Origin: Bradyrhizobium sp. JYMT SZCCT0428
Lineage (GTDB): Bacteria > Pseudomonadota > Alphaproteobacteria > Rhizobiales > Xanthobacteraceae
Direction: 5' to 3'
Assembly: GCF_018131075.1 (NCBI RefSeq)
Contig: NZ_JAFCLS010000039.1
Coordinates: 18,683 to 82,682, forward strand
DNA: 64,000 bases
This document shows, one piece after another, positions 34,029 to 43,014 of this stretch. The position numbers and the translations under genes were made by a program. The stretch's first letter is position 1, and every line of letters begins with the position of its first letter. Under the pieces are notes generated by a model. It saw nothing but the letters and a program-made list of their open reading frames with translations. It was not told where the DNA came from and ran no database searches.

Positions 34029-35048
34029 CTAGTTCTTCGGCCGCAGATTGAGGCCGACGCCCTTGTTGATGAACCGCAGCGTATAGGCCTGGCGATAGTC
34101 GATATCGCGGCGAACCACGCCGGCGCGCACCATCTTGTCGAAGAAGCTGGCGACGCGCGCGTCGGTCATGGCGCCGATGCCGTCCTTCAGCGTTTCGCCG
34201 GAATCGACGATGCCGTATTCCTTCATCTTGGCCGTGGAATATTTCAAGAGTTCATCGGTCATTTCCGGATTGAGCTTCTTGATCATGGCATTGCCCGGCG
34301 TGTTGTCGCCGTACAGATAATTGTACCAGCCGATCATGGACGCATCGACGAAGCGCTGCACCAGGTCGGGCTTCTTGTCGACGATCTCGGTGCGGGTCTC
34401 GATCAGGGTCGAATAGGCGTTGAAGCCGTAATCGGCCAGCAGCACGACGTTCGGCTTGAAGCCGGCGGCCTTTTCGACCGCGTACGGCTCGGAGGTGACA
34501 TATCCCTGCATCGCGCTTTGCTTGTTCACGATGAAAGGCTGCGAATTGAAGGTGTAGGGTTTGACCTTGCTCTCGCTAAACCCATACTCGGACTTCAACC
34601 ACTGGAAATAGCTCGCGACGCCTTCCTTCGACACCAGCAGCGTCAGCGGTTTGAGATCCTCCAGTTTGCCGATCTTGAATTCCGGATGGGTCAGGAAGAC
34701 CTGCGGATCCTTCTGGAAGATGGCGGCGACCGCCACCAGCGGCACCTTGTTGGTCACAGCATCGAAGGATTGCAGCGTGTTCGCGCTCATGAAGAAGTCG
34801 AGCTTGCCGGCGATCAGCAGCATGCGGTTGTTGCTGTTGGGGCCGCCCGGCACGATGGTGACATCAAGCCCATAATTCTTGTAGGTGCCGTCGGCGACCG
34901 CCTGGAAGAAGCCGCCATGCTCGGCTTCGGCGACCCAGTTGGTTCCAAACGAGACCTTATCGAGGGTCTGCCCGCGCGCGGGCACCAGCGCGGCCACCAG
35001 CGCCAATAGGGCTGCGGTTAACGTTCGCGGCAAAAAGGCCGGGTTCAT
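34029..35048 (-). CDS. NMT1/THI5-like ABC transporter substrate-binding protein
   Basis: A 339-residue binding protein starting at ATG 35048 after CGGAG. Signal peptide MNPAFLPRTLTAALLALVAA, cleavage near ARGQT. The mature N-terminus reads VSFGTNWVAEAEHGGFFQAV, then GYGLDVTIVPGG-type residues, the NMT1/THI5 fold used for pyrimidine, taurine or nitrate-like ligands. It is the first gene of the operon with ATPase, permease and hydroxyacid dehydrogenase. Specificity is not resolved; a hydroxyacid or pyrimidine derivative is possible. A GGGACGA-AGA-TCGTCCC palindrome lies upstream. Confidence 0.87.
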   Translation of the reverse strand: MNPAFLPRTLTAALLALVAALVPARGQTLDKVSFGTNWVAEAEHGGFFQAVADGTYKNYGLDVTIVPGGPNSNNRMLLIAGKLDFFMSANTLQSFDAVTNKVPLVAVAAIFQKDPQVFLTHPEFKIGKLEDLKPLTLLVSKEGVASYFQWLKSEYGFSESKVKPYTFNSQPFIVNKQSAMQGYVTSEPYAVEKAAGFKPNVVLLADYGFNAYSTLIETRTEIVDKKPDLVQRFVDASMIGWYNYLYGDNTPGNAMIKKLNPEMTDELLKYSTAKMKEYGIVDSGETLKDGIGAMTDARVASFFDKMVRAGVVRRDIDYRQAYTLRFINKGVGLNLRPKN

Positions 35049-35131
35049 GGTTGGACTCCGTCGATCATTCTGGCCCATGATAAGGAGGTAATGGACGTGG
35101 ATCACGCCCCGGGAACGGGAGATGGTCCCCA

Positions 35132-35148
35132 GGGACGAAGATCGTCCC
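35132..35148. promoter_or_regulatory. Perfect palindrome GGGACGA-AGA-TCGTCCC
   Basis: A 7-bp inverted repeat with a 3-bp spacer between the divergent NMT1-type ABC operon and the creatininase-family gene. A further GGTCCCC half-like sequence lies just to its left. It is a likely operator of an unlinked regulator. Confidence 0.5.
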
Positions 35149-35201
35149 GGGAATGACTAACAAACTACTCTGCAAATTCATTCAAAGAAACGCTTGGCTC
35201 G

Positions 35202-36023
35202 ATGACTTCGTCTGTTCCGCCCCGCAACTGGACCGACATCCACTGGCCCGAGATCGCAGCCAGCGGCCCCGAGCGCTGGATCGCGGTGCTGCCGCTGGCG
35301 GCAACCGAACAGCACGGCCCGCATTTGCCTGTCGGTACCGACGTCATGATCGGCGAGGCCTATCTGGCGCGGGTCCGCGAGTTGCTGCCGGCGAGCGTTC
35401 CGGTCACGTTCCTGCCCGTGCAGCCGGTCGGGATTTCCACCGAACATATCGACTATCCGGGCACGCTGACGCTGCCCACTGAAGTCGCGCTGAAGAGCTG
35501 GATGGCGCTCGGCGAAAGCGTCGCGCGCGCCGGTGTCAGGAAGCTCGTGATGGTGACGAGCCATGGCGGCAACAGCGCGGCGATGACGCTGGTCGCGCAG
35601 GATTTGCGCGCACAACATGGACTGCTCGTGGTCACCACCAGCTGGTCGCGGTTCGGCGTCCCGGACGGACTTTTCTCGGCGGAAGAACTGCGCCACGGCA
35701 TCCATGGCGGCGCGATCGAAACCTCGATCATGCTGGCGCGATATCCGCAAGCCGTGCGCCAGGATGCGATTATCGATTTTCACCCCAGCAGCATCGCGAT
35801 GGAAAAGGATCACCGCTGGCTGTCGGCACATCGGCCCGTGCCATTCGCCTGGCAGGCGCAGGACCTGCACGGCAGCGGCGCCGTCGGGGACGCTACCCAG
35901 GCCTCCGCGGAGAAGGGCGAAAAGCTACTCGATCACGGCGCCCGCGCGTTCTGCGAATTGCTTGACGAGGTCGATAAATTCGACGTGAAGCGGCTGGCGA
36001 GTGGGCCCGATTACATCCTCTAA
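35202..36023 (+). CDS. Creatininase-family amidohydrolase
   Basis: A 273-residue metal-dependent hydrolase. Metal and catalytic residues are visible: Glu36 and His38 in ATEQHGPHLP, Asp47 in GTDVMIG, His121 in TSHGGNS, and Glu173 in GIHGGAIETS. The family includes creatininase and enzymes opening cyclic amides or formamides, such as F420 and mycofactocin-pathway members. It is divergent from the ABC transporter and hydroxyacid dehydrogenase operon, with an operator-like palindrome between, so the imported compound may contain a cyclic amide (inference). No strong ribosome binding site is seen before ATG 35202. Confidence 0.86.
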   Translation: MTSSVPPRNWTDIHWPEIAASGPERWIAVLPLAATEQHGPHLPVGTDVMIGEAYLARVRELLPASVPVTFLPVQPVGISTEHIDYPGTLTLPTEVALKSWMALGESVARAGVRKLVMVTSHGGNSAAMTLVAQDLRAQHGLLVVTTSWSRFGVPDGLFSAEELRHGIHGGAIETSIMLARYPQAVRQDAIIDFHPSSIAMEKDHRWLSAHRPVPFAWQAQDLHGSGAVGDATQASAEKGEKLLDHGARAFCELLDEVDKFDVKRLASGPDYIL

Positions 36024-36503
36024 GCAACTGTTTTGACTGCCGAATAATCTCCAAACCGGATTCACCAATCTTCGTTCGAACCGGAATCGGGATGGCCCCG
36101 TCCAACTGGGTGCGGACCACGATGACCGCCTCACGGTTGCTCTCGTGGTTCCCTGTCCGGCATGGCGCCTCATCCACCCTGTGCCGAACCGACCCGCCCG
36201 GTTGTCCCCCCCGGGCGGGTCATTTTTTTGGACCAACCATCCCTGCGCCATCGCTGTTGCAAAACCGTCATGTAGCAATGCCATCCAAAGACGGACTCGA
36301 TCGCTATATTGTTGCAAATTAATTGCAACTGGGATTGGGGCGTATAGTGCGTTTTCCCGATCTGGCCTTGAGGGGGCGAATCGGGAAGAAGCCGACCGGG
36401 GGCGGCGGGGTTGATGACTTCATTTCTTGGGTGGCGGCAGGCGTTCAAATCTGCAGTGATGGTGCGAGACCGCAGCCCGCTTCGCGCGGGAACAGGCCGC
36501 ATC
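36024..36503. other. 480-bp intergenic region
   Basis: Contains the strong plus-strand terminator at 36191-36229 and, beyond it, the AT-rich leader of the outer-membrane protein gene (about 36290-36340 with TATATTG-like elements). No convincing open frame is present; a minus-strand frame (35893-36177) overlaps the creatininase and has no recognisable features. A small RNA ending at the terminator is possible but not shown. Confidence 0.5.
36191..36229 (+). terminator. Rho-independent terminator
   Basis: GACCCGCCCGG (36191-36201) and CCGGGCGGGTC (36211-36221) form an 11-bp stem with a 9-base loop, followed by ATTTTTTT. It is 168 bp downstream of the creatininase stop and probably ends that transcript, or an unannotated RNA between them. 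Confidence 0.8.
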
Positions 36504-38504
36504 ATGGGTTCGTACCGCCATTCCCTGCAGCATGTTTTGGCTGGCGCCGCCGTCGGTGCCATGACGCTCGCCAGTCCCGTCCTGGCGGCCGATATGTCTC
36601 TCAAGGCGCCCGCGCTCAAGGCTGTCTACAGCTGGACCGGTTTCTATGTGGGCGGCCATGTCGGTTACGGCGCCGGCAGCCTTGGCCCGGGCACCAACAC
36701 CGAGCCCTTGCAGGGCGTGTTCCTACCCCACAGCGTGACTGGACTGACCGGCGGCTACCAGGCCGGCTACAACCGCCAGCTGGCCAACAAGGTCGTGCTC
36801 GGTATCGAGGCTGACGTTTCGTTCGGCAGCCCGGTGGACATTCCGCGGCTCGCGCCGGCTCCGTTCAACAGCACCATCGATTACATCGCAACCGCGCGCG
36901 GCCGGGTCGGCTACGCGATGGGAACGTGGATGCCTTACGTCACGGGCGGCATCGCTTGGGGAAGCACCCATGTCAACCTCAACGACCTCGGAGTAATCAT
37001 CCCGCCGAAGCGGTACCTCACGCATGTCGGCTGGACCGCCGGGCTGGGCATCGAGGTCGCCGTCGGCGGCAACTGGACCGCCAAGGCCGAATACGACTAC
37101 GTCGATCTGGCGCGGCGGACCTATGACCTGACCGATGTCGGATTGCCGCGCGTCAACGTCGATCCCAACATACACTTGTTCAAGCTCGGACTGAATTACC
37201 GGCTGTGGGAGACGCCGCCCTGGGCAGGCCCCGCATTGGTCGATGGACGCACCGCGCTTGCCGAGCCGAAAAACTGGAACGTACACGGGCAGACCACGGT
37301 TATCGCGCAAGCCTATCCGCGCATGCGCTCGCCCTATGAGGGCACCAACAGTCTTCCGGGCGGCGGCCAGGGGCGCGAGACATGGACTGCGGATGTGTTT
37401 CTCGGCTGGCGGCTGTGGCAGGGCGGCGAGTTCTATTTCAACCCCGAACTGGCGCAGGGTTTTGGCCTCAACAGCACGCTGGGACTTGCCGGCTTCCCCA
37501 ACGGCGAAGCGCAGAAGGGCGGCGCGCCCTATCCGAAATATCGCCCGCAGCGCTACGTCTTTCGCCAAACCTTCGGCCTCGGCGGCGAGCAGGAAGATGT
37601 CGCCGACGGTCCGATGCAACTCGCGGGCAAGCGCGACATCGACCGCGTCACGGTCACGGTCGGCCGTTTTGCGGTCGGCGACTATTTCGACGGCAATTCC
37701 TACGCCAAGGATCCCCGCGTCGATTTCATGAACTGGGCAATGTGGTCGGCCGCGGCTTACGACTTCCCTGCCGACCTGCCCGGCTTCACCCGCGGCGCGG
37801 TGGTCGAACTCAACCGCAAGGACTGGGCGATCCGCGGCGGCCTGTTCCAGGTCCCCAACGCGCCCAACAGCGACGTCCTCGTGTTCAAGTCCGGCGGTGC
37901 GGTGGTGGAGTTCGAGGAGCGTCATACGATCTTCGATCAGCCCGGCAAGCTCAGGCTCGGCATTTTCGGCAACCGCGGCAACACCGGCAGCTACCGAAAC
38001 GCGCTGGGGATATCAGCGGCGGACCCAACGCTTGATATCAACGACGTCATCGTCGGCATAAGGCGCGAAAACACCAAGTACGGATTCTACATCAACGCTG
38101 AACAGCAGATCATCAGGGATGTCGGGATGTTCGCCCGCGCGAGCTGGAACGACGGGCGCAACGAAATCCTGTCCTTCACCGATGTGGATCGCAGCGTCTC
38201 CGCCGGATTGTCCGTCAAGGGCAGCTATTGGGGCCGGCCGAGCGATACGTTCGGCATCGGCGGCGCCGTCAATGGACTTTCATCTGACCATCGCGACTTC
38301 CTGGCGGCGGGCGGCCTCGGCCTCCTGATCGGCGACGGCCGGCTCAACTACCGCAATGAACGCATCTTCGAGACCTACTACGCGTTCGCGATCGACAAGA
38401 ATTTCACCTTCACCGCCGACTATCAGCTGATCGCAAACCCCGCCTATAATGGCGACCGTGGCCCGGTCTCGATCTTCTCGGGCCGTTTGCACGGGGAGTT
38501 CTGA
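36504..38504 (+). CDS. Outer-membrane protein fusing an Omp31-like barrel to an OprB-like porin
   Basis: A 666-residue exported protein starting MGSYRHSLQHVLAGAAVGAM, signal peptide ending PVLAAD. Residues about 40-245 resemble the Omp25/Omp31 eight-stranded barrel (YSWTGFYVGGHVGYGAGS; IDYIATARGRVGYAMG; WTAKAEYDYVDLA). Residues about 260-666 resemble carbohydrate-selective OprB porins (WNVHGQTTVIAQAYPRMRSP; LGLAGFPNGEAQKGG; ETYYAFAIDKNFTFTADYQL). The last residue is Phe, as expected for an outer-membrane barrel. Two barrels in one chain are unusual. An upstream in-frame ATG at 36411 would place non-signal residues first. Confidence 0.78.
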   Translation: MGSYRHSLQHVLAGAAVGAMTLASPVLAADMSLKAPALKAVYSWTGFYVGGHVGYGAGSLGPGTNTEPLQGVFLPHSVTGLTGGYQAGYNRQLANKVVLGIEADVSFGSPVDIPRLAPAPFNSTIDYIATARGRVGYAMGTWMPYVTGGIAWGSTHVNLNDLGVIIPPKRYLTHVGWTAGLGIEVAVGGNWTAKAEYDYVDLARRTYDLTDVGLPRVNVDPNIHLFKLGLNYRLWETPPWAGPALVDGRTALAEPKNWNVHGQTTVIAQAYPRMRSPYEGTNSLPGGGQGRETWTADVFLGWRLWQGGEFYFNPELAQGFGLNSTLGLAGFPNGEAQKGGAPYPKYRPQRYVFRQTFGLGGEQEDVADGPMQLAGKRDIDRVTVTVGRFAVGDYFDGNSYAKDPRVDFMNWAMWSAAAYDFPADLPGFTRGAVVELNRKDWAIRGGLFQVPNAPNSDVLVFKSGGAVVEFEERHTIFDQPGKLRLGIFGNRGNTGSYRNALGISAADPTLDINDVIVGIRRENTKYGFYINAEQQIIRDVGMFARASWNDGRNEILSFTDVDRSVSAGLSVKGSYWGRPSDTFGIGGAVNGLSSDHRDFLAAGGLGLLIGDGRLNYRNERIFETYYAFAIDKNFTFTADYQLIANPAYNGDRGPVSIFSGRLHGEF

Positions 38505-38536
38505 CCCTCGGCGTCAGAAAACTCGGCATCGCGCCA

Positions 38537-39844
38537 TCACGCCTGCTCGTCGGCGGCCCCATCGTCGATTCGTGTCGCCAATGTCTTGTCGATACGCCGG
38601 CCGTCGAGATCGACGATCTCGAAGCGCCAGCCCTGCGCCTCCACGTGATCACCGACGCCAGGTATCGCGCCGAACTGCTGGAGCAGGAAGCCGGCCATGG
38701 TTTGATACTGCCGCGACGACGGCAGGACGATTTGGAGCAAATTCGCAAATTCGACCGCAGGCATCCAGCCCGAGATCAGGTACGAGCCATCCTCTCGCTT
38801 CACCACGGCCGCTTCGGGCGGTCCCTCTTCGGTATGAAAACCACCGACGATCGATTCGAGAATATCGGCACTGGTTACCACGCCCTGGAAGACGCCGTAT
38901 TCGTCATGCACCAGCCCCATATGCACGGGGGAGTCGCGCAGCACCGCGACGACATCCCGCGCATCGAGGAATTCGGGAATGATCGGCGCATCCCTGACTA
39001 GCTTCCGAATGTCCGGTGCCTCCCCCGACAAATAGCTGTCCAGCATGTCCTTGGCCTGGACAATGCCGAGCGCCGCGTCCGGATCCCCGTCGAACACCAC
39101 AAAACGGGAGTGGTTGCGGCCGGCGAGCGCCGCGAAAATGACATCGGGCGGATCAGACAGATTGATCATGCTGACTTCCGGGCGGGGCGTCATGACGGCG
39201 CCGACCGGAAGATCGCCGAGACGCATGACGCCCGCGATCATTTCCTTTTCGCCGGGCTCGAGCACGCCGGCGTTCTCGGCCTCGACCACAAGGGTGCGGA
39301 TTTCGTCCTCGCTGACCTTTTCTTCGGCTTCACCGCGGTGGCCGAGCAGCCACAACAGCCCCTTGCCCGAGCGATCCAGCAGCCACACCAGGGGTGACGA
39401 AATCTTCGAGAGCAGCATCATGTAGGGCGCCACGCGCACCGCCACCGATTCCGGGTCGCGCAAGGCGATTTGCTTGGGCACCAGTTCGCCAATGATCAAT
39501 GAGGCGTAGGTGATGACGCTCACCACGACGCCGACGCCGATCGCGTCAGCCACGCCTTGCGACAATCCGCATTCGACCAGCAGGTTGGTCAGGCGCTGGC
39601 CCAGCGTGGCGCCGGAAATCGCACCTGACAGCACGCCGATCAGCGTGATCCCGATCTGCACTGTCGACAGGAACTTGCCGGGATCAGACGCCAGCGCGAG
39701 TGCACGGCGGGAACCCGTGACGTTCTTTTCGACCAGCGCGGCGAGCCGTGCCGGCCGCGACGAGACAATGGCAAGCTCCGACATTGAAAGCAGGCCATTG
39801 GTGATGATCAGGACCGTCACGATCCCGAGTTCCAGGTAAAGCAT
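38537..39844 (-). CDS. CorC/HlyC-CNNM-type transporter with CBS domains (hemolysin-family)
   Basis: A 435-residue inner-membrane protein starting MLYLELGIVTVLIITNG after AGGGAGAC. It has a DUF21/CNNM membrane domain (residues 1 to about 180, including STVQIGITLIGVLSGAISGA and GELVPKQIALRDPE), two CBS domains (about 200-330: MTPRPEVSMINLSD, then DEYGVFQGVVTSADILE) and a C-terminal CorC_HlyC domain (about 340-425). Related proteins export or exchange Mg2+ or other divalent ions. The name hemolysin is historic. It stands alone. Confidence 0.9.
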   Translation of the reverse strand: MLYLELGIVTVLIITNGLLSMSELAIVSSRPARLAALVEKNVTGSRRALALASDPGKFLSTVQIGITLIGVLSGAISGATLGQRLTNLLVECGLSQGVADAIGVGVVVSVITYASLIIGELVPKQIALRDPESVAVRVAPYMMLLSKISSPLVWLLDRSGKGLLWLLGHRGEAEEKVSEDEIRTLVVEAENAGVLEPGEKEMIAGVMRLGDLPVGAVMTPRPEVSMINLSDPPDVIFAALAGRNHSRFVVFDGDPDAALGIVQAKDMLDSYLSGEAPDIRKLVRDAPIIPEFLDARDVVAVLRDSPVHMGLVHDEYGVFQGVVTSADILESIVGGFHTEEGPPEAAVVKREDGSYLISGWMPAVEFANLLQIVLPSSRQYQTMAGFLLQQFGAIPGVGDHVEAQGWRFEIVDLDGRRIDKTLATRIDDGAADEQA

Positions 39845-39940
39845 TGTCTCCCTTTTACGGGTGGTCATTTCAGAGAGAGAGGCTTTATCAGAGCAACAGG
39901 CCTGCGGCGAGTTATCTGTCGTCCCGAAACCAATCTCCGT

Positions 39941-40064
39941 CGTCGTCCCTGCGAACGCAGGGACCCATAACCACAGGCGGTTGCTGCTGAAAGAAGGTGT
40001 GTTGAGCTCCGTCGCTCAACCGTTGGGCCGCGGCGCATGGGTCCCTGCGTTCGCAGGGACGACG
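39941..40064. repeat. Dispersed palindromic repeat, copy 1 (paired arms)
   Basis: A perfect 28-bp inverted repeat, arms 39941-39968 and 40037-40064, each itself near-palindromic (CCCTGCGAACGCAGGG). Arms start CGTCGTCCC and end GGGACCCAT. Between the CorC gene and the glutamate synthase gene. The same arm sequences recur at 42875, 50008 and, in part, 63907. Confidence 0.85.
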
Positions 40065-40076
40065 CGAGTAGTATCC

Positions 40077-41708
40077 TCATCCCACCGGCTGGAACGAATC
40101 CGCCCGGGCCATATCCCAGGCGTCGCGGAAGCGCGGATCGCTGGTGCCGTCGATCAGCTCACCCGGGCGTAGCGACGGATAAAGTTTCGCGAACGTCAAT
40201 GTGTCGTTGGTGGAGGATCGCTGCGAGAAGTGGATCGGCCGCAACTGCTGCGGATGGTCGAGGCCGGCGGCGGCGAGAAGCTCGGACAGGGCGTGCAGGG
40301 TGGCGTGATGGTAGCTGTAGACCCGCTCGCTCTTGAGCGGCACCACCAACGCGCGGGCGCGGAGCGGGTCCTGGGTGGTCACCCCCGTCGGACAACGGTC
40401 GGTATGGCAGCTCAGCGACTGGATGCAGCCCAGCGCGAACATGAAGCCGCGCGCCGAATTGCACCAATCGGCGCCGATTGCCATCGCGCGCGCCATGTCG
40501 AAGGCGGTCGCAATCTTGCCGGCGGCACCGATGCGGATGCGGTCGCGCGCATTGATGCCGACCAGCGCATTATGGACGAAATTGACACCCTCGCGCATCG
40601 GCATGCCCAGATGGTCCATGAATTCCAGCGGTGCTGCGCCGGTGCCGCCTTCATTGCCGTCGACCACGATGAAATCAGGGTAGATCCCGGTCTGCAGCAT
40701 CGCCTTGCAGATGGCCAGGAACTCCCAGGGATGGCCGATGCACAGCTTGAAGCCCGCAGGCTTGCCACCGGACAACCGCCGCATCTCACCGATGAAGGTC
40801 ATCATTTCGAGCGGCGTCGAAAACGCGCGGTGAGTGGCCGGCGAGATGCAGTCTTCACCCATCGGCACGCCCCGGATCTTCGAAATCTCTTCCGAGACCT
40901 TGGCCGCCGGCAACACGCCGCCGTGTCCGGGCTTGGCGCCCTGGCTGATCTTGAGTTCGACCATCTTGATCTGGTCGTCGGAAGCAATGCGCGCGAACAA
41001 TTCGGGATTGAAGCTGCCGTCGCGGTTGCGGCAACCGAAATAGCCGGATCCGATTTCCCAGATGATGTCGCCGCCGTTCTCGCGGTGGTAGGGACTGACG
41101 CCGCCCTCGCCGGTGTCATGCGCGAAGTCACCTTTCCTGGCGCCCGCATTCAACGCGCGTACGGCATTTGGACTAAGCGCGCCAAAACTCATCGCCGAAA
41201 TATTGAACACCGAGGCCGAATACGGCTTTGCGCAATCCGGACCGCCGATGGTCACGCGAAACTGCTCGACGGCGCGAGCCTTCGGCGCCATCGAATGGTG
41301 CATCCATTCATAACCGTCGCGATAGACGTCTTCCTGGGTGCCGAACGGCCGCTTGTCGAGCTGCATCTTGGCGCGCTGATAGACCAGCGCGCGGGTATCG
41401 CGGGAGAACGGCATGCCGTCCTTCTCGCTCTCGAAGAAATACTGCCGCATCTCCGGCCGGATCTCTTCCAGCAGGAAACGGATATGCGCGGAGATCGGAT
41501 AATTCCGCAGCACCGCGTGGCTCTCTTGCGTGAGGTCGCGAATGCCGAGAAGGGTAAGCCCGCCGAAGATCACGATCGGGATCAGCAATATTTCCCACAC
41601 CTTCAAATTATGATCGAAGATGCCGATGCCGATCAGCAGTGCCGTGACGACCGCGCAGATCGTCAGCACGATGTAGCGTGGCGAGAACGGCATCAATAGC
41701 GTTTCCAT
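40077..41708 (-). CDS. Stand-alone FMN-binding glutamate synthase-type protein, membrane anchored
   Basis: A 543-residue protein. Two membrane helices (residues about 10-55, IVLTICAVVTALLIGIG and ILLIPIVIFGGLTLLG) precede the FMN/glutamate-synthase barrel. Its landmarks are MSFGALSPNAVRALNAGA, AKPGHGGVLPA, DGNEGGTGAAPLEFMDH and CIQSLSCHTDRCP, the last holding the three cysteines (C-x5-C-x4-C) that ligate the 3Fe-4S cluster. It lacks the glutaminase domain of GltB, so it may use ammonia or another electron partner; the true reaction is not established for this subgroup. The gene ends against a palindromic repeat. Confidence 0.85.
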   Translation of the reverse strand: METLLMPFSPRYIVLTICAVVTALLIGIGIFDHNLKVWEILLIPIVIFGGLTLLGIRDLTQESHAVLRNYPISAHIRFLLEEIRPEMRQYFFESEKDGMPFSRDTRALVYQRAKMQLDKRPFGTQEDVYRDGYEWMHHSMAPKARAVEQFRVTIGGPDCAKPYSASVFNISAMSFGALSPNAVRALNAGARKGDFAHDTGEGGVSPYHRENGGDIIWEIGSGYFGCRNRDGSFNPELFARIASDDQIKMVELKISQGAKPGHGGVLPAAKVSEEISKIRGVPMGEDCISPATHRAFSTPLEMMTFIGEMRRLSGGKPAGFKLCIGHPWEFLAICKAMLQTGIYPDFIVVDGNEGGTGAAPLEFMDHLGMPMREGVNFVHNALVGINARDRIRIGAAGKIATAFDMARAMAIGADWCNSARGFMFALGCIQSLSCHTDRCPTGVTTQDPLRARALVVPLKSERVYSYHHATLHALSELLAAAGLDHPQQLRPIHFSQRSSTNDTLTFAKLYPSLRPGELIDGTSDPRFRDAWDMARADSFQPVG

Positions 41709-41910
41709 GACATCCCCTCAGCCGGAATATTCTTGCGGAATTGTTCTTGTCCGCCAGCAGCTTAATCCAACCATTGGAGTAAGCGCCATACGATATACGG
41801 TCTAGCCGTCGCGGACGTGACAGGGGATCGCAAAAAGATTTGCCGAAACCGGCGGTGCTTGAATCAATTGATCGAAAGCTGCTTTTGCAGTGCAGCGTAA
41901 CCGTGGTGCC

Positions 41911-42786
41911 TCAGTGGCTGTGCAGCCGCATTTCCCCGGGAATCTTGCCCTGCTGCAGGCCATGGTGGGCCAGCCATGCATCTGTCGTGGCAATCGCGCG
42001 GTCGATGTGGTCGGCGGTGCGCGAAAAATCGTAAGGTGACCCCACCAGCGGGCATAGCGGCGGCACCACGAAATATTCGATGCCGGGGTCGAGGCCCTCC
42101 AGCTCAATGACCAATTGTCGCGCGATCAGCAGCGTCAGCGCGTGCAGCGCGTTGGCGACCGCGCCGACGGGAGGTGCCTGCGTGGCGCAGGCGTGCCCGG
42201 TCGGCAGGATGATCAGCCGCTTGGCGCCTTTCTGAACCGCGACCTGGATCGGCGTGTTGCTGGAGATCGCACCATCGGCGAGATAATAATTCTTGTAGGG
42301 GATCGGCGCGAAAGCGCCGGGGATCGCGGTCGAAGCAACGATCGCCTCCGAGGTCGAGCCTTCCGACAGCACAACGCTGTCGCCGGAAATGATGTCGGTG
42401 GTGACGATATGCACCGGCACCTTGGCGTCCTGCAGATTGCGATAGGGAATGTGGTCGTCGATCAGCTTGCGGATGCCGTCGTGGGAAATCAGGAAATCGC
42501 GGCGCCACAGAAAACCCAGCACTGTGCGCCAATTCATCGGAAACACGTCATGCCGCGTCAATCCGCGCCAGATGTCGCCGAGCCGCTCCACGCCCTTGAG
42601 AGTGGGATCGCCGGCATAGAAGGCGCCGTTGAGGGCGCCGACACTGGAGCCGACCACCATATCGGCGGAAATTCCGTGGGCGGCGAGCGAATGCAACATG
42701 CCGACCTGGATGGCGCCAAAACTGCCGCCGCCGGCGAACACAAAGGCGGTCTTCACCGTGCCTATCTGATCGCGTACCGACAACAT
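41911..42786 (-). CDS. Patatin-like phospholipase
   Basis: A 291-residue protein starting MLSVRDQIGTVKTAFVFAGG at ATG 42786. The oxyanion loop is GGGSFGAIQVG, the nucleophile is in GSSVGALNG (GxSxG) and the dyad aspartate in YLADGAISSNTP (DG-A). This is the patatin Ser-Asp fold; members act as lipid acyl hydrolases. No signal peptide is apparent, so it is probably cytosolic or membrane associated. The in-frame ATG at 42822 adds a basic leader without clear role. It stands between two palindromic elements and no operon is suggested. Confidence 0.87.
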   Translation of the reverse strand: MLSVRDQIGTVKTAFVFAGGGSFGAIQVGMLHSLAAHGISADMVVGSSVGALNGAFYAGDPTLKGVERLGDIWRGLTRHDVFPMNWRTVLGFLWRRDFLISHDGIRKLIDDHIPYRNLQDAKVPVHIVTTDIISGDSVVLSEGSTSEAIVASTAIPGAFAPIPYKNYYLADGAISSNTPIQVAVQKGAKRLIILPTGHACATQAPPVGAVANALHALTLLIARQLVIELEGLDPGIEYFVVPPLCPLVGSPYDFSRTADHIDRAIATTDAWLAHHGLQQGKIPGEMRLHSH

Positions 42787-42874
42787 TTGGCTCCCTGATC
42801 GCCGCGTCGGCACAGGCCGCATGGCGTTGGGAGGGTTATAGCAGTGGGGGAATGGGGTGGGCTACTGCCCCTAT

Positions 42875-43005
42875 GTCGTCCCGGCCAAGCGCAGCGCGAG
42901 CCGGGACCCATAACCACTGGACGACGTTTCTGCGCGGGCTGGCGCCACAGCGCAGCGTAACATCAGATATCGGTGGTTATGGGTCCCCGCGTTCGCGGGG
43001 ACGAC
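42875..43005. repeat. Dispersed palindromic repeat, copy 2 (paired arms)
   Basis: Left arm about 42875-42917 (GTCGTCCCGG... to GGGACCCATAACCAC) and right arm 42973-43005 (GTGGTTATGGGTCCCCGCG to GGGGACGAC). The outer ends match copy 1 in sequence and orientation, but the left arm is longer and less perfect. Located between the phospholipase and ferredoxin reductase genes. Confidence 0.75.
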
Positions 43006-43014
43006 AACCGAGAC

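Noticed and set aside
35893..36177. 94-residue minus-strand frame downstream of the creatininase gene
   Set aside because: Overlaps the creatininase end, lacks a ribosome binding site and no family is recognised.
36723..37925. 400-residue minus-strand frame in the outer-membrane protein gene
   Set aside because: No signal, domain or plausible start; codon pattern reflects the antisense of a beta-barrel gene.
40230..41699. 489-residue plus-strand frame opposite the glutamate synthase gene
   Set aside because: Antisense shadow with low-information composition; the minus-strand protein has the 3Fe-4S cysteines and FMN loops.
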